DNA from: Achromobacter aegrifaciens
GTDB taxonomy: Bacteria; Pseudomonadota; Gammaproteobacteria; Burkholderiales; Burkholderiaceae_B
Direction of reading: 5' to 3'
NCBI RefSeq assembly: GCF_902859735.1
Contig: NZ_CADIJY010000010.1
Location: 62,001-126,000, forward strand
DNA length: 64,000 nt
Made by a program: the position numbers and the translations under genes. The notes under the pieces are model-generated. The model made no database searches and was not told the origin of the DNA. It saw only the letters and a list, made by a program, of their open reading frames with translations. Shown here piece by piece: positions 40,502 to 49,478 of the stretch; position 1 is the first letter of the stretch; each line of letters begins with the position of its first letter.

Positions 40502-40526
40502 TGGCGCGGCGCAAGCCGCCGCGCCA
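40502..40526. terminator. Hairpin downstream of the SMP-30 gene
   Basis: TGGCGCGGCG (40502-40511) and CGCCGCGCCA (40517-40526) form a perfect 10-bp stem with a 5-nt loop, 13 bp past the SMP-30 stop. There is no T-run, so it is a weak or Rho-assisted terminator. Confidence 0.4.
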
Positions 40527-40690
40527 TCGGTCCTTCGGGGGAGCCGAAGGCTGGCCTGAGCCTTTCGTGCTCATCTGAATGGACCGGATACGGGCGGTTG
40601 CAAGACCTTTCGTCGAATCCCCCGTAAAATCACCCCATTCAGCAAGTCTTCAATCATCTTTCAATAGACAGTACCTAAGGAGGACCACTC

Positions 40691-41755
40691 ATGGCCCTAG
40701 TCTCCATGCGCCAGTTGCTCGACCACGCCGCCGAGCACGGCTACGGCATTCCCGCTTTCAACGTCAACAACCTGGAGCAGGTCCAGGCCATCATGGAAGC
40801 CGCTGCGGAGACCGACAGCCCGGTGATCATGCAGGCCTCGGCCGGCGCGCGCAAATACGCGGGCGAAGGCTTCCTGAAGTACCTGATCCAGGCCGCCGTG
40901 GAAACCTATCCCCACATCCCCGTGGTCATGCACCAGGATCACGGCCAGTCGCCCAAGATCTGCCAAGGCGCCATCGACCTGGGCTTCTCCAGCGTCATGA
41001 TGGACGGCTCGCTCAAGGAAGACGGCAAGACCATCGCCGACTACGACTACAACGTCGAAGTGACCAAGAAGGTCGTGGATACCGCCCACAAGCTGGGCGT
41101 GACGGTCGAAGGCGAACTGGGCTGCCTGGGTTCCCTGGAAACCATGGAAGGCGACAAGGAAGACGGCCACGGCGCCGACGGCAAGCTGACCATGGATCAG
41201 CTGCTGACCGACCCGGAACAAGCCGCCGACTTCGTGCGCCGCACGCAGCTGGACGCCCTGGCCATCGCCATCGGCACCAGCCATGGCGCCTACAAGTTCA
41301 CGCGCAAGCCCACCGGCGACATCCTGTCGATCTCCCGCATCAAGGAAATCCACGCCCGCCTGCCCAACACCCACCTGGTGATGCACGGCAGCTCCAGCGT
41401 GCCGCAGGAACTGCTGGCCGAGATCCGCGAATTCGGCGGCAACATGAAGGAAACCTACGGCGTGCCCGTCGAGGAAATCCAGGAAGCCATCAAGTACGGC
41501 GTGCGCAAGATCAATATCGACACCGATATCCGTCTGGCCATGACCGGCGCGATCCGCCGCTTCTTCGCTGAAAACCCGGAAAAGTTCGACCCGCGCGAAT
41601 ACCTGAAGCCGGCCCGCGCCGCCGCCAAGGCGATCTGTGTGGCTCGCTACACCGAATTCGGCACCGCCGGCAACGCCAGCAAGATCAAGGCCCTGCCGCT
41701 GACCGAAATCGCCGCGCAATACGCGTCGGGCAAGCTGGCTCAAGTGGTGCAGTAA
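40691..41755 (+). CDS. fba: Class II fructose-bisphosphate aldolase
   Basis: This 354-residue zinc-dependent aldolase interconverts fructose 1,6-bisphosphate with dihydroxyacetone phosphate and glyceraldehyde 3-phosphate. It has [17 protein letters not shown] at the start, [27 protein letters not shown] (zinc ligands H, then H), [22 protein letters not shown], and [19 protein letters not shown] and the basic [18 protein letters not shown] complete the active site. The start follows AAGGAGG. A strong terminator comes directly after. Confidence 0.95.
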   Translation: MALVSMRQLLDHAAEHGYGIPAFNVNNLEQVQAIMEAAAETDSPVIMQASAGARKYAGEGFLKYLIQAAVETYPHIPVVMHQDHGQSPKICQGAIDLGFSSVMMDGSLKEDGKTIADYDYNVEVTKKVVDTAHKLGVTVEGELGCLGSLETMEGDKEDGHGADGKLTMDQLLTDPEQAADFVRRTQLDALAIAIGTSHGAYKFTRKPTGDILSISRIKEIHARLPNTHLVMHGSSSVPQELLAEIREFGGNMKETYGVPVEEIQEAIKYGVRKINIDTDIRLAMTGAIRRFFAENPEKFDPREYLKPARAAAKAICVARYTEFGTAGNASKIKALPLTEIAAQYASGKLAQVVQ

Positions 41756-41803
41756 GCATCTGCCGCAGGCGCATGACGCCAAAAGGCGTCTGGCGCCAAA
41801 GCG

Positions 41804-41842
41804 AAAAAAGGGCGGTCCACCCAGGTGGACCGCCCTTTTTTT
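41804..41842. terminator. Strong bidirectional terminator after fba
   Basis: An A-run, the stem GGGCGGTCCAC / GTGGACCGCCC around CCAG, and a T-run occupy 41804-41842. It serves fba and, in the other direction, the GFA gene whose stop is at 41856. Confidence 0.9.
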
Positions 41843-41855
41843 GTCTGCGCCGCCG

Positions 41856-42311
41856 CTAGGGCGCCGGCGAGTTGCGGGGAAAGTGCGGCACGGTACGGTC
41901 CACGTGGTGCCAGGACGGGGCCGACTCGGTCCAGAGGGTGGCGCGGGCGCGGAAGGCTTCCGGATCATCCAGCGAACCGGCCCGCACGATGTCATAGCCC
42001 ATGCCCGCCGAATTGCCGAACAGCGGAGTGCCGCAGTCCGCACAGAAGCTACGCATCACGGTATGGCCGGATTCGCCGCGGTAGCGGTGCTCTTTGGGGC
42101 TGCCGCGCAACAGCGTGATGGAGCCGGTCGGGAAGATCAGGGCATGGGCGGGGGCGCCGCCGCTGGAGTACTGGCAGTCCCGGCAATGACAGGTTGCCGC
42201 CATGATTGGTTCATCGGTGATGGCGTAGCGGACAGCGCCGCACTGGCAACCGCCGGTCAGGTGTACCTGCGCGTCGGCGTGGGCGCTGCGTTTGGGGGAA
42301 GCATCCTGCAT
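41856..42311 (-). CDS. GFA-family zinc-fold protein
   Basis: This 151-residue protein starts at ATG 42311. Zinc cysteines are in HLTGGCQCGAVRYAI, ATCHCRDCQYSSGGAPAH and RSFCADCGTPLFG, the full GFA pattern. YSSGGA and GTPLF are characteristic of the family's larger branch. No catalytic role is known for most members. It converges on fba across the shared terminator and is divergent from purC. Confidence 0.85.
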   Translation of the reverse strand: MQDASPKRSAHADAQVHLTGGCQCGAVRYAITDEPIMAATCHCRDCQYSSGGAPAHALIFPTGSITLLRGSPKEHRYRGESGHTVMRSFCADCGTPLFGNSAGMGYDIVRAGSLDDPEAFRARATLWTESAPSWHHVDRTVPHFPRNSPAP

Positions 42312-42571
42312 ACGGCTTTGTCTCCGGCTGGGGTCAGCGCCGTGACGCCAGAGGCGGCCGGCGCGCATCATAGGGGAGGCAAGAGCCTAACCCGGCCGCC
42401 GGGTGGCGTCGAGGGGAGGCCCGGCAAAACCTGCCCATTTGCAGTAACCTATGCGCTTCGCAGGACCCGCGCGCCGCGCCGGCCTTGCCCGCAGTTCCCG
42501 GATTCCGTTCTACTTCCCGCCCTGGCGCTTGCCCGAGGCGGGAATCTTCATTATTGCCATAGGCCATTCCC

Positions 42572-43453
42572 GTGACTTCTGCTTTGCATCAATCCAGCAT
42601 CAAGTCCTTGCCGCTGCTGGGCCGCGGTAAGGTGCGCGACATGTACGCGGTGGGCGACGACAAGTTGCTGATCGTCGCATCGGATCGCATCTCCGCGTTT
42701 GACGTGATTCTTGACGACCCCATCCCAGGCAAGGGACAGGTGCTGACCGAACTGACCGAGTTCTGGCTGCAGAAGCTGGCCCACATCCTGCCGAACCACT
42801 CCACCGGCATCAAGCCCGAAGACGTGGTCGCGCCGGACGAAGTCGACCAGGTGCGCGGCCGCGCCGTGGTGGTCAAGCGCTTGAAGCCCATCCTGGTGGA
42901 AGCGGTCGCCCGCGGCTACCTGATCGGCTCGGGCTGGAAGGACTACCAGGCCACCGGCGCCGTCTGCGGCATCAAGCTGCCCGCCGGCCTGCAACAGGCA
43001 AGCCAGCTGCCCGAACCGATCTTCACGCCCGCCGCCAAGGCCGAGTTCGGCATGCACGACGAGAACGTGGACTTTGCCCACGTGGTCAAGGAAGTCGGCC
43101 AGGAAATGGCCGAGCGCATCCGCGACGTGACCCTCAAACTGTATGCCGAAGCCGCCAAGTTCGCGGCCACCAAGGGCATCATCATCGCCGACACCAAGTT
43201 CGAATTCGGGCTGGACGACGACGGCACGCTGTATCTGATGGACGAAGTGCTGACGCCGGATTCCTCGCGCTTCTGGCCTGCCGACGGCTACCGCGTGGGC
43301 ATCAGCCCCCCGTCGTTCGACAAGCAATTCGTGCGTGACTGGCTGGAAACCCAGACCTGGGACAAGACCCCGCCCGCGCCGCGCTTGCCGCAGGACGTGC
43401 TGGAAAAGACCGCCGCCAAGTACCGCGAAGCCTTGGACCGCCTGGTCGCCTGA
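42572..43453 (+). CDS. purC: Phosphoribosylaminoimidazole-succinocarboxamide synthase
   Basis: This 293-residue SAICAR synthase condenses CAIR with aspartate in purine synthesis. It has [45 protein letters not shown], and [29 protein letters not shown]. The latter half has IADTKFEFG and [15 protein letters not shown]. The start is GTG 42572, with a poor ribosome-binding site. The other early purine genes purE and purK lie 1.7 kb downstream, separated by a repeat array and the DUF5993-dsbB pair. Confidence 0.93.
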   Translation: MTSALHQSSIKSLPLLGRGKVRDMYAVGDDKLLIVASDRISAFDVILDDPIPGKGQVLTELTEFWLQKLAHILPNHSTGIKPEDVVAPDEVDQVRGRAVVVKRLKPILVEAVARGYLIGSGWKDYQATGAVCGIKLPAGLQQASQLPEPIFTPAAKAEFGMHDENVDFAHVVKEVGQEMAERIRDVTLKLYAEAAKFAATKGIIIADTKFEFGLDDDGTLYLMDEVLTPDSSRFWPADGYRVGISPPSFDKQFVRDWLETQTWDKTPPAPRLPQDVLEKTAAKYREALDRLVA

Positions 43454-43530
43454 ACGCTGCCGGGTAAGGAAAGCCCGCTCCCAAGGCGTCTGGATGAAGA
43501 AAATCCGGATCGCACTTCGGTTTTGTGGGG

Positions 43531-43806
43531 CGAGCATCGGAATGGCGCAGGGCAGCCTCGGCGGCTAAAGAACTCCGACATCCGCAAGCTCGAGGCCCTG
43601 CCGCTTCGGTGTTGTGAGGCGGGGTTCTTGAGTCGCCGGCGTCCGGACTGCGGGATTCCGATGCTCGCCCCAGTGGGGCTGCGCTTCGGATCCCTCCGTC
43701 CGGACACCGGCTTACAGCATCTACCCATGAACGGGTCTGAAGCCAGCGCATTAGGCGACTGCCAGCCGAGGACCCAGGAGCCATCCGAAGCGCAGCCCCA
43801 TTGGGG
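43531..43806. repeat. Tandem repeat unit 1 (276 bp)
   Basis: First full unit of a non-coding tandem array. It begins CGAGCATCGGAATGGCGCAG and contains the 37-bp arm A at 43655-43691 (from ATTCCGATGC to GCTTCGGAT). Its reverse complement, arm A', spans the junction with unit 2 (43783-43819). Half of an A' arm also precedes the unit at about 43524. Frames are open through it on both strands, but the peptides look like chance frames. Units 1 and 2 differ at only about a dozen positions. Confidence 0.85.
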
Positions 43807-44083
43807 CGAGCATCGGAATGGCGCAGGGCCGCCTCGGCGGCTAAAGAACTCCGACATCCGCAAGCTCGAGGCTCTGCCGCTTCGGTGTTGTGAGGCGGGG
43901 TTCTTGAGTCGCCGGCGTCCGGACTGCGGGATTCCGATGCTCGCCCCGGTGGGGCTGCGCTTCGGATCCCTCCGCCCGGACACCGGCTTACAGCATCTAC
44001 CTATGAACGGGGTCCGAGGCCAACGCATTAGGCGACCGCCAGCCGAGGACCCCGGAGCCATCCGAAGCGCAGCCCCACCGGGG
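43807..44083. repeat. Tandem repeat unit 2 (277 bp)
   Basis: Second unit, about 95% identical to unit 1 with one extra base. Arm A is at 43931-43967 and the next A' at 44060-44096. The order along the array is A', X, A, Y, A', X, A, Y, A', partial X, so each spacer is bounded by inverted arms. Each arm can also fold alone, because it contains GCCCC...GGGGC around a 3-base centre. Confidence 0.85.
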
Positions 44084-44161
44084 CGAGCATCGGAATGGCG
44101 CAGGGCAGCCTCGGCGGCTAAAGAACCCTGACGCCCGCAAGCTCGAAGCCCTACCGCTTCG
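44084..44161. repeat. Tandem repeat, partial third unit
   Basis: The first 78 bp of the unit are present with more changes than between units 1 and 2, then the similarity stops at CCGCTTCG. This marks the right end of the array. The bases from 43454 to 43530 and 44192 to 44344 hold no gene. Confidence 0.75.
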
Positions 44162-44169
44162 CCCCCAGC

Positions 44170-44191
44170 AAGTTGGATTTACGTCCAACTT
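44170..44191. other. Hairpin to the right of the repeat array
   Basis: AAGTTGGA (44170-44177) and TCCAACTT (44184-44191) form a perfect 8-bp stem with a TTTACG loop, 150 bp upstream of the DUF5993 gene. It could be an operator or an RNA structure; nothing else identifies it. Confidence 0.4.
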
Positions 44192-44292
44192 ACCGCGGGC
44201 GGTCCAGATGGAGCGGTTTTTTCGACCCGAAAAGCGCTTGCCCTGCAAGTGTTATCAGGGCTTTCGATAGGATTTATTGCGAATTGTGACGT

Positions 44293-44298
44293 TATAAT
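44293..44298 (+). promoter_or_regulatory. Consensus -10 box of the DUF5993-dsbB promoter
   Basis: A perfect TATAAT lies 46 bp upstream of the DUF5993 start in the only AT-rich part of the region. No matching -35 at 16-18 bp was found, so the promoter may depend on an activator or be weak. Confidence 0.5.
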
Positions 44299-44344
44299 TC
44301 CCGGCTGCTTGCATGGGGACGTTCCCCAGAAAGGAGCTCCCAGC

Positions 44345-44503
44345 ATGGTAATGATGTTGCCTTTCCTGACTGGCCTGATCGCGGTGTGGTTCGGCATGCT
44401 AGGCAGGCGCCGCCCCTGCGTGACCTTCTGGCTGCTGACGCTGGCGCTGTTCGCCGGCTGGTGCCAGTACCACATGACCAGCCCTCTGGCCTTGTCGTTC
44501 TGA
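44345..44503 (+). CDS. DUF5993-type membrane microprotein
   Basis: This 52-residue protein starts at ATG 44345, nine bases after AAGGAG. It consists of two hydrophobic helices (LPFLTGLIAVWFGML and VTFWLLTLALFAGWCQY) around a short RRRPC loop. Members of this family are found directly before dsbB-type genes, as here, with the dsbB gene 10 bp downstream. Its role is unknown; a partner or stabiliser of the DsbB-like protein is the natural guess. It has two cysteines, one in the loop and one in the second helix. Confidence 0.75.
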   Translation: MVMMLPFLTGLIAVWFGMLGRRRPCVTFWLLTLALFAGWCQYHMTSPLALSF

Positions 44504-44513
44504 GGGCGGGGCA

Positions 44514-45086
44514 ATGATCTTCTCCCGCAATCCCGCGCGCGGCTCGCGCGTCCTCAATGGCCTGGCGCTGCTGGGCGTCACCAGCGCCCTGGGCATGGCC
44601 TTCTTCTGGCAGATCGCCTACGACGAGCTGCCTTGTCCGCTGTGCCTGTTGCAGCGCGTGGCGCTGCTGCTTGCGGGCGTGGGCTTCTTGCTGAACATGC
44701 GGTTGGGGCCTTCGCCCATGCACTATGCGATGAGCATCGCGGCCGCATTGGGCGGCATGCTGGCCGCCGGCCGGCAAGTGCTGCTGCACATCGCGCCGGG
44801 CGATCCGGGCTACGGCTCGCCCTTCCTGGGCCTGCACTTCTACACCTGGGCGTTCATCGCCTTTGCCGCCATCATCGTGTTCTGCGCCGTGATGCTGGCA
44901 GTCGACCGCAAATGGGGCGACAACATGCTGCGCAAGCCGGTGTCGGTGCTGGGCGTGCTGGTCATGGCCCTGTTTTTCCTGGTGGCGCTGGCCAATGTGG
45001 GCAGCACCACGCTGGAGTGCGGTTTCGGGCCTTGTCCGGACAACCCCGCCAGCTACCAATGGCTGGATTCCGCCTCCGCGACATAG
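44514..45086 (+). CDS. dsbB: DsbB-family disulfide bond formation protein (variant)
   Basis: This 190-residue inner-membrane quinone reductase-type protein reoxidises a periplasmic thiol oxidase. The first active cysteine pair is intact: CPLC at residues 41-44, followed by LLQRVALL. In E. coli DsbB the second pair lies in the large second periplasmic loop; the corresponding loop here (around residues 90-105, HIAPGDPGYGS) has no cysteine. Instead a pair, C168 and C173 in ECGFGPC, sits in the C-terminal tail after the last helix. It is cotranscribed with the DUF5993 gene. Confidence 0.85.
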   Translation: MIFSRNPARGSRVLNGLALLGVTSALGMAFFWQIAYDELPCPLCLLQRVALLLAGVGFLLNMRLGPSPMHYAMSIAAALGGMLAAGRQVLLHIAPGDPGYGSPFLGLHFYTWAFIAFAAIIVFCAVMLAVDRKWGDNMLRKPVSVLGVLVMALFFLVALANVGSTTLECGFGPCPDNPASYQWLDSASAT

Positions 45087-45189
45087 CCCTTGCCGGCGCC
45101 GGGTAAAATACCGGGTTTCGCGGCATCCGTCCGCGGTCCTTTGACTTTCCGCGGCCCTGCGCCGCGGTCTCAACTCTACGACACCGGTT

Positions 45190-45711
45190 ATGACAGCCAA
45201 GACTTCCGCAGCGGCAGAGGCCACCCCCGTGGTGGGCGTGATTATGGGTTCTTCCAGCGATTGGGAGGTCATGAAGCACGCGGTCACGATGCTGGAGGAT
45301 TTTGGCGTTCCCCATGAGGCGCGCGTGATCTCCGCGCACCGCATGCCGCAGGACATGGCCGAGTACGGCGCGGCGGCGCATGCCCGCGGCCTGCGCGGCA
45401 TCATCGCCGGCGCCGGCGGCGCGGCGCACCTGCCGGGCATGATGGCCGCCCTGACCGAAGTGCCGGTGTTCGGCGTGCCGGTGCCGTCCAAGTACCTGCG
45501 CGGCGAGGATTCGCTGCTGTCCATCGTGCAAATGCCCAAGGGCGTGCCGGTGGCCACTTTCGCGATCGGCGAAGCCGGCGCGGCCAATGCCGCGCTGCAC
45601 CTGATCGCTACCCTGGCCGGCACGGACGCGGGCTTGCACAAGAAGCTGGTGGCGTTCCGCGCCCGCCAGACGCAAGCCGCGCGCGACATGAAGGTTCCGC
45701 CCGAGGCCTGA
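45190..45711 (+). CDS. purE: N5-carboxyaminoimidazole ribonucleotide mutase
   Basis: This 173-residue enzyme interconverts N5-CAIR and CAIR in purine synthesis. The signatures are [32 protein letters not shown] (catalytic histidine), [17 protein letters not shown], and [22 protein letters not shown]. The length matches PurE. It is followed 5 bp later by purK, its usual partner. The 103 bp upstream likely carries the promoter. Confidence 0.95.
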   Translation: MTAKTSAAAEATPVVGVIMGSSSDWEVMKHAVTMLEDFGVPHEARVISAHRMPQDMAEYGAAAHARGLRGIIAGAGGAAHLPGMMAALTEVPVFGVPVPSKYLRGEDSLLSIVQMPKGVPVATFAIGEAGAANAALHLIATLAGTDAGLHKKLVAFRARQTQAARDMKVPPEA

Positions 45712-45716
45712 TCAGA

Positions 45717-46907
45717 ATGACTCAATCGACTGCTTTCATGATCGCTCCCGGCGGCTGGCTGGGATTGCTGGGCGGCGGCCAACTGGGCCGCATGTTCTGC
45801 CACGCGGCCCAGAGCCTGGGCTACAAGGTCGCGGTGCTGGACCCGGCCGCCGAATGCCCGGCGGGCATGGTGGCCGACCTGCACATCCAGGCGGCCTATG
45901 ACGACGAGGCCGGCCTCGAGCGCCTGGCCCAGACCTGTCAGGCCGTCACCACCGAGTTCGAGAACGTGCCCGCGGACAGCCTGCGCACGCTGGCCACGCG
46001 CTGCCGCGTCAGCCCGGCCGGAGACGCCGTGGCCATCGTGCAGGACCGCATCGCCGAAAAGACGTTCATTGCCTCGCAAGGCATTGCTGTCGCGCCGCAC
46101 GCCGCGATCCGCAGCGAAGCCGACCTGCGCGCAGCGCCCCAAGGGCTGTTTCCGGGCATCCTGAAAGTCGCCCGCCTGGGTTACGACGGCAAGGGCCAGG
46201 CCCGCATCAACACGCGCGAGGAAGCGCTGGCGGCCTTCGCCGAATTCGGCGGCGTGGCCTGCGTGCTGGAAGCGCTGATGCCGCTGGACTACGAAATTTC
46301 CGTGGTGCTGGCGCGCGGCTTCGATGGCGCGAGCGTGGTGTTCCCGGTGGCGCGCAACGTGCACCGCGACGGCATCCTGGCGGTGTCGACCGCGGCGCCG
46401 GTGCAGCAGGACGCAGCCCATGCCGAAAGGCAGGCCCGCGCCACGCAGGCCGCGCAAGCCATCGCGCAGGGGTTGGGCTACCACGGCGTGCTGTGCGTGG
46501 AATTCTTCGTGCTCAAGGACGGCAGCCTGATCGTCAACGAGATCGCGCCGCGCCCGCACAACAGCGGCCACTACACCATGGATGCCTGCCTCAGCAGCCA
46601 GTTCGAGCAGCAGGCGCGCGCCATGGCCGGCCTGCCGCTGGGCGGCTCCGACCTGCTGGCGCCCGCCGTCATGCTGAACATCCTGGGCGACATCTGGTAT
46701 CCGTCGGCCACCGCCACGGCGCAGCGCGAACCCGATTGGGCCGCCGCGCTGGCCGTGCCAACCGCCAAGCTGCACCTGTACGGCAAGCGCGAAGCGCGCC
46801 GTGGCCGCAAGATGGGCCACATCACGATCGTGGCGCCCACGCTGCAGCAGGCTCGCGACGACGCCGCCCGCGTGGCGGCGGCGCTGGGCATGCAGGCTCC
46901 CGAGTAA
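45717..46907 (+). CDS. purK: 5-(carboxyamino)imidazole ribonucleotide synthase
   Basis: This 396-residue ATP-grasp enzyme carboxylates AIR to N5-CAIR with bicarbonate and ATP, feeding PurE. It begins GGWLGLLGGGQLGRMFCHAAQ and has TTEFENVPAD, VQDRIAEKTF, and the ATP-grasp strand FPGILKVARLGYDGKGQARI. ALMPLDYEISVVLARG and NEIAPRPHNSGHYTMDACLSSQFEQ complete the family pattern. It is cotranscribed with purE, and the tRNA modification gene follows 12 bp later. Confidence 0.95.
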   Translation: MTQSTAFMIAPGGWLGLLGGGQLGRMFCHAAQSLGYKVAVLDPAAECPAGMVADLHIQAAYDDEAGLERLAQTCQAVTTEFENVPADSLRTLATRCRVSPAGDAVAIVQDRIAEKTFIASQGIAVAPHAAIRSEADLRAAPQGLFPGILKVARLGYDGKGQARINTREEALAAFAEFGGVACVLEALMPLDYEISVVLARGFDGASVVFPVARNVHRDGILAVSTAAPVQQDAAHAERQARATQAAQAIAQGLGYHGVLCVEFFVLKDGSLIVNEIAPRPHNSGHYTMDACLSSQFEQQARAMAGLPLGGSDLLAPAVMLNILGDIWYPSATATAQREPDWAAALAVPTAKLHLYGKREARRGRKMGHITIVAPTLQQARDDAARVAAALGMQAPE

Positions 46908-46919
46908 AGCGCGGATTCC

Positions 46920-47972
46920 ATGACTTCCTTGTCCCCGTCAGCGTCCGCCACCGCCGCGGAGATCGCCCACGCCGCCCAGCGCATGCTGGACGGCGAGCTG
47001 GCCGCATTTCCCACCGAGACCGTCTACGGCCTGGGCGCGGACGCGGAAAACCCGCAAGCGGTCGCCAAGATCTACGCCGCCAAGGGCCGGCCTTCCAACC
47101 ATCCCGTCATTGTGCACATCGCGCCGCAAGGCGATCTGTCGTACTGGGCGGCGGAAGTGCCGCAAGAGGCGCGCCTGCTGATCGACGCTTTCTGGCCCGG
47201 TCCGCTCACGTTGATTCTCAAGCGCGCGCCGCACATCGTCGACACGGTCAGCGGCGGCCAGGACAGCATCGGCATCCGCTGCCCCTCGCATCCGGTGGCG
47301 CAGGCGCTGCTGGCGGCTTTTGCCGCGGGCAAGCCCAACGGGCAGGGCGGCGTCGCGGCGCCATCTGCCAACAAGTTCGGCCAGGTGTCGCCGACGCGCG
47401 CCGAGCACGTGCGCAGCGAGTTCCCCGAGGAAGTCGCGGCCGGCATGCCGGTGCTGGAAGGGGGCGCCTCGGAAGTGGGCATCGAGTCCACCATCCTTGA
47501 CCTGTCGCGCCTGGACCGCGGCGCCGGCCCCGTGCTGCTGCGTCCCGGCCACATCAGCGCCGCGCAGATCGAGGCCGTGCTGGGCGTGCAGGTCTTCGCG
47601 CCCGACGCCGCCGCGCCCAGGGCATCGGGCACGCTGAAGGCGCACTACGCGCCGCGCACGGCGCTGGAACTGGCTTCCGACGCACGCCTGCGGGACGTGG
47701 TGCAGGGGCAGGGCCTGCCCGAAGGCAAGGTCGTGGTGGTCGCCTACGGCGAGCGCCCCGATGCGCTCGACGCCCGGGTGCAGTGGCAGGGCGTGCCAGC
47801 CGATCCGGCGCGCTATGCGCAGGCCCTTTACGGCCTGCTGCGCGACCTGGACAAGCAGGGTTATGCGCGCATCATCGTGCAGGCGCCCCCTGCCACCGAT
47901 GACTGGCACGCGGTCAACGACCGCATCGGCCGCGCCGCCGCTGCCTTCACGCTGGATACGACGGACCTGTAG
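46920..47972 (+). CDS. L-threonylcarbamoyladenylate synthase (Sua5 type)
   Basis: This 350-residue enzyme makes threonylcarbamoyl-AMP from threonine, bicarbonate and ATP for the t6A37 modification of tRNA. The YrdC-like domain holds FPTETVYGLGADAEN, KIYAAKGRPSNHPVIVHI (K and R for substrates), GPLTLILKRAP and PSANKFGQVSPT. The C-terminal Sua5 domain begins near SGTLKAHYAPRT, making it the long form. It is probably in the purEK transcript. It converges on an IclR gene with a 10-bp gap. Confidence 0.92.
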   Translation: MTSLSPSASATAAEIAHAAQRMLDGELAAFPTETVYGLGADAENPQAVAKIYAAKGRPSNHPVIVHIAPQGDLSYWAAEVPQEARLLIDAFWPGPLTLILKRAPHIVDTVSGGQDSIGIRCPSHPVAQALLAAFAAGKPNGQGGVAAPSANKFGQVSPTRAEHVRSEFPEEVAAGMPVLEGGASEVGIESTILDLSRLDRGAGPVLLRPGHISAAQIEAVLGVQVFAPDAAAPRASGTLKAHYAPRTALELASDARLRDVVQGQGLPEGKVVVVAYGERPDALDARVQWQGVPADPARYAQALYGLLRDLDKQGYARIIVQAPPATDDWHAVNDRIGRAAAAFTLDTTDL

Positions 47973-47982
47973 GCCTTGCGCC

Positions 47983-48810
47983 TCAGGCCGCCAGGAACTC
48001 CCCGATCCGCTCCACCGCCTGCCGCAACGGCGGCAGGAACTCCTCCGTCAGCCGGTTCAGCGGCACCCGCGCCGCCTTGACACTGACGTTGACCGCGCCG
48101 CAGGCCTTGCCGCTGGCCGAGCGCACCGCCACGGAGATGGCGCGCACGTTCAGTTCCAGTTCCTGGTCGACGACGGCGTAGTCCTGCTCGCGGATGCGCG
48201 CGAGTTCGGCGCGCAGCTTGTCCTCGGTGACCAGCGTGAATTCCGTGTACGGCTGAAGCTCGGTCGCGGCGAAGTAGCGGGCCAGCGCGGGTTCGGGCAA
48301 TTGCGCCAGCAGCACCCGGCCGATCGAGGTGCAGTACGCCGGCAGCCTGCTGCCCAGCCCCATCGAGGTCGCCAGCAGGCGGGTCACCTCGGAACGCGCC
48401 AGGTACAGCATCTCGTGGCCTTCCATGATGGCGAGCGCGCAGGTCTCGTTGATCGTGGCGCTGAGTTCTTCCAGCACCGGCTGCGCCAGCGACACAAAGG
48501 GCGTGGACGAGAAATAGGCGTAGCCCAGGCCCAGGATGCGCGGGGTCAGTACATAGAGCCTGCCGTGCTGTTCGGCGATGCCCAACAGGATCAGCGTGTG
48601 CAGGCAGCGCTGTACCACGGCGCGCGGCAAGCCGGCGCGGCGGCTCAGTTCGGCCGCGGTCTGCGGATGGCGGCGGGTGCCGAAGGCGCGGATCACATGC
48701 AGCCCGCGCGCCAGCGTCAGCATGTAATCCGGATCGCCGCGCAGCTGGTCGGGATGGTCTTCCGCTGCGAGCGGCGCGGCGTAGCCGGGCGGCGGAAGAT
48801 TGGGCCGCAT
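47983..48810 (-). CDS. IclR-family regulator, Pca type
   Basis: This 275-residue regulator starts at ATG 48810, overlapping the upstream CoA-transferase stop by one base (TGATG). The winged helix is MLTLARGLHVIRAFGT with TAAELSRRAGLPRAVVQRCLHTL, and the effector domain starts near GYAYFSSTPFVSLAQPVLEEL. It has the PcaR/PobR-type CTSIGRVLLAQ and EYAVVDQELE-like regions. Being the last gene of the operon with pcaI/pcaJ suggests feedback control of beta-ketoadipate-type metabolism. Confidence 0.85.
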   Translation of the reverse strand: MRPNLPPPGYAAPLAAEDHPDQLRGDPDYMLTLARGLHVIRAFGTRRHPQTAAELSRRAGLPRAVVQRCLHTLILLGIAEQHGRLYVLTPRILGLGYAYFSSTPFVSLAQPVLEELSATINETCALAIMEGHEMLYLARSEVTRLLATSMGLGSRLPAYCTSIGRVLLAQLPEPALARYFAATELQPYTEFTLVTEDKLRAELARIREQDYAVVDQELELNVRAISVAVRSASGKACGAVNVSVKAARVPLNRLTEEFLPPLRQAVERIGEFLAA

Positions 48811-49451
48811 CAGGCTGCGCGCAATGGCGCGCCGGTGCGCGCCTGGAGGGCTGAGAGGGTCATGCCGTCGATCATATCCCGAACCAGCAGCCCGTCCGGC
48901 GTGACCTCGATGACGGCCAGGTCGGTATAGATGCGGTCCACCACGCCAGCGCCCGTCAGCGGATAGGTGCAGCGCTCGACGATCTTGGGCTCGCCGCTTT
49001 TGCTGTTGTGTTCCATCATGATGTAGACGCTGCGCGCGCCCACCGCCAGGTCCATCGCGCCGCCCACGGCCGGCGCTTCCCCGGCCTTGGCCAGCGACCA
49101 GTTGGCCAGGTCGCCGTTGGCGGCGACCTGCATGCCGCCCATGACGCAGATGTCCAGATGGCCGCCGCGCATCATCGCGAACGAATCCGCATGATGGAAA
49201 TACGCGCCGCCTTCCAGCAGGGTCACGGGCTGCTTGCCGGCGTTGATCAGGTCCAGGTTGATGTCGGCCTCGGCGGGTGGCGGGCCCATGCCCAGGATGC
49301 CGTTTTCGCTGTGCAGCACGATCTCGCGGCCGGCGGGCAGGTGGGCGGCCACCAGCACCGGCATGCCGATGCCCAGGTTGACATAGCTGCCGTCGGGAAT
49401 GTCCTGGGCCAGGCGGCGCGCCATGGCCTCGCGGGTCAGGGGTTGGAACAT
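48810..49451 (-). CDS. pcaJ: 3-oxoacid CoA-transferase, subunit B
   Basis: This 213-residue subunit carries the catalytic glutamate (VLHSENGILGMGP) of the two-subunit succinyl-CoA:3-oxoacid CoA-transferase family. GSYVNLGIGMPVLVA near the start and GGHLDICVMGGMQV, GAMDLAVGA are typical. With subunit A it activates 3-oxoadipate or acetoacetate using succinyl-CoA; the two activities cannot be told apart by reading. The subunit A gene is 27 bp upstream. Confidence 0.88.
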   Translation of the reverse strand: MFQPLTREAMARRLAQDIPDGSYVNLGIGMPVLVAAHLPAGREIVLHSENGILGMGPPPAEADINLDLINAGKQPVTLLEGGAYFHHADSFAMMRGGHLDICVMGGMQVAANGDLANWSLAKAGEAPAVGGAMDLAVGARSVYIMMEHNSKSGEPKIVERCTYPLTGAGVVDRIYTDLAVIEVTPDGLLVRDMIDGMTLSALQARTGAPLRAA

Positions 49452-49478
49452 GCGGATTCCTTTGCGGTTCGGCCAGCC

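Noticed and set aside
43288-44061. A 257-codon minus-strand open frame across the tandem repeats with an internally duplicated peptide
   Set aside because: The duplication is just the 276-bp DNA repeat, the frame runs antisense into purC, there is no ribosome-binding site, and both strands are open. It is best treated as non-coding repeat DNA.
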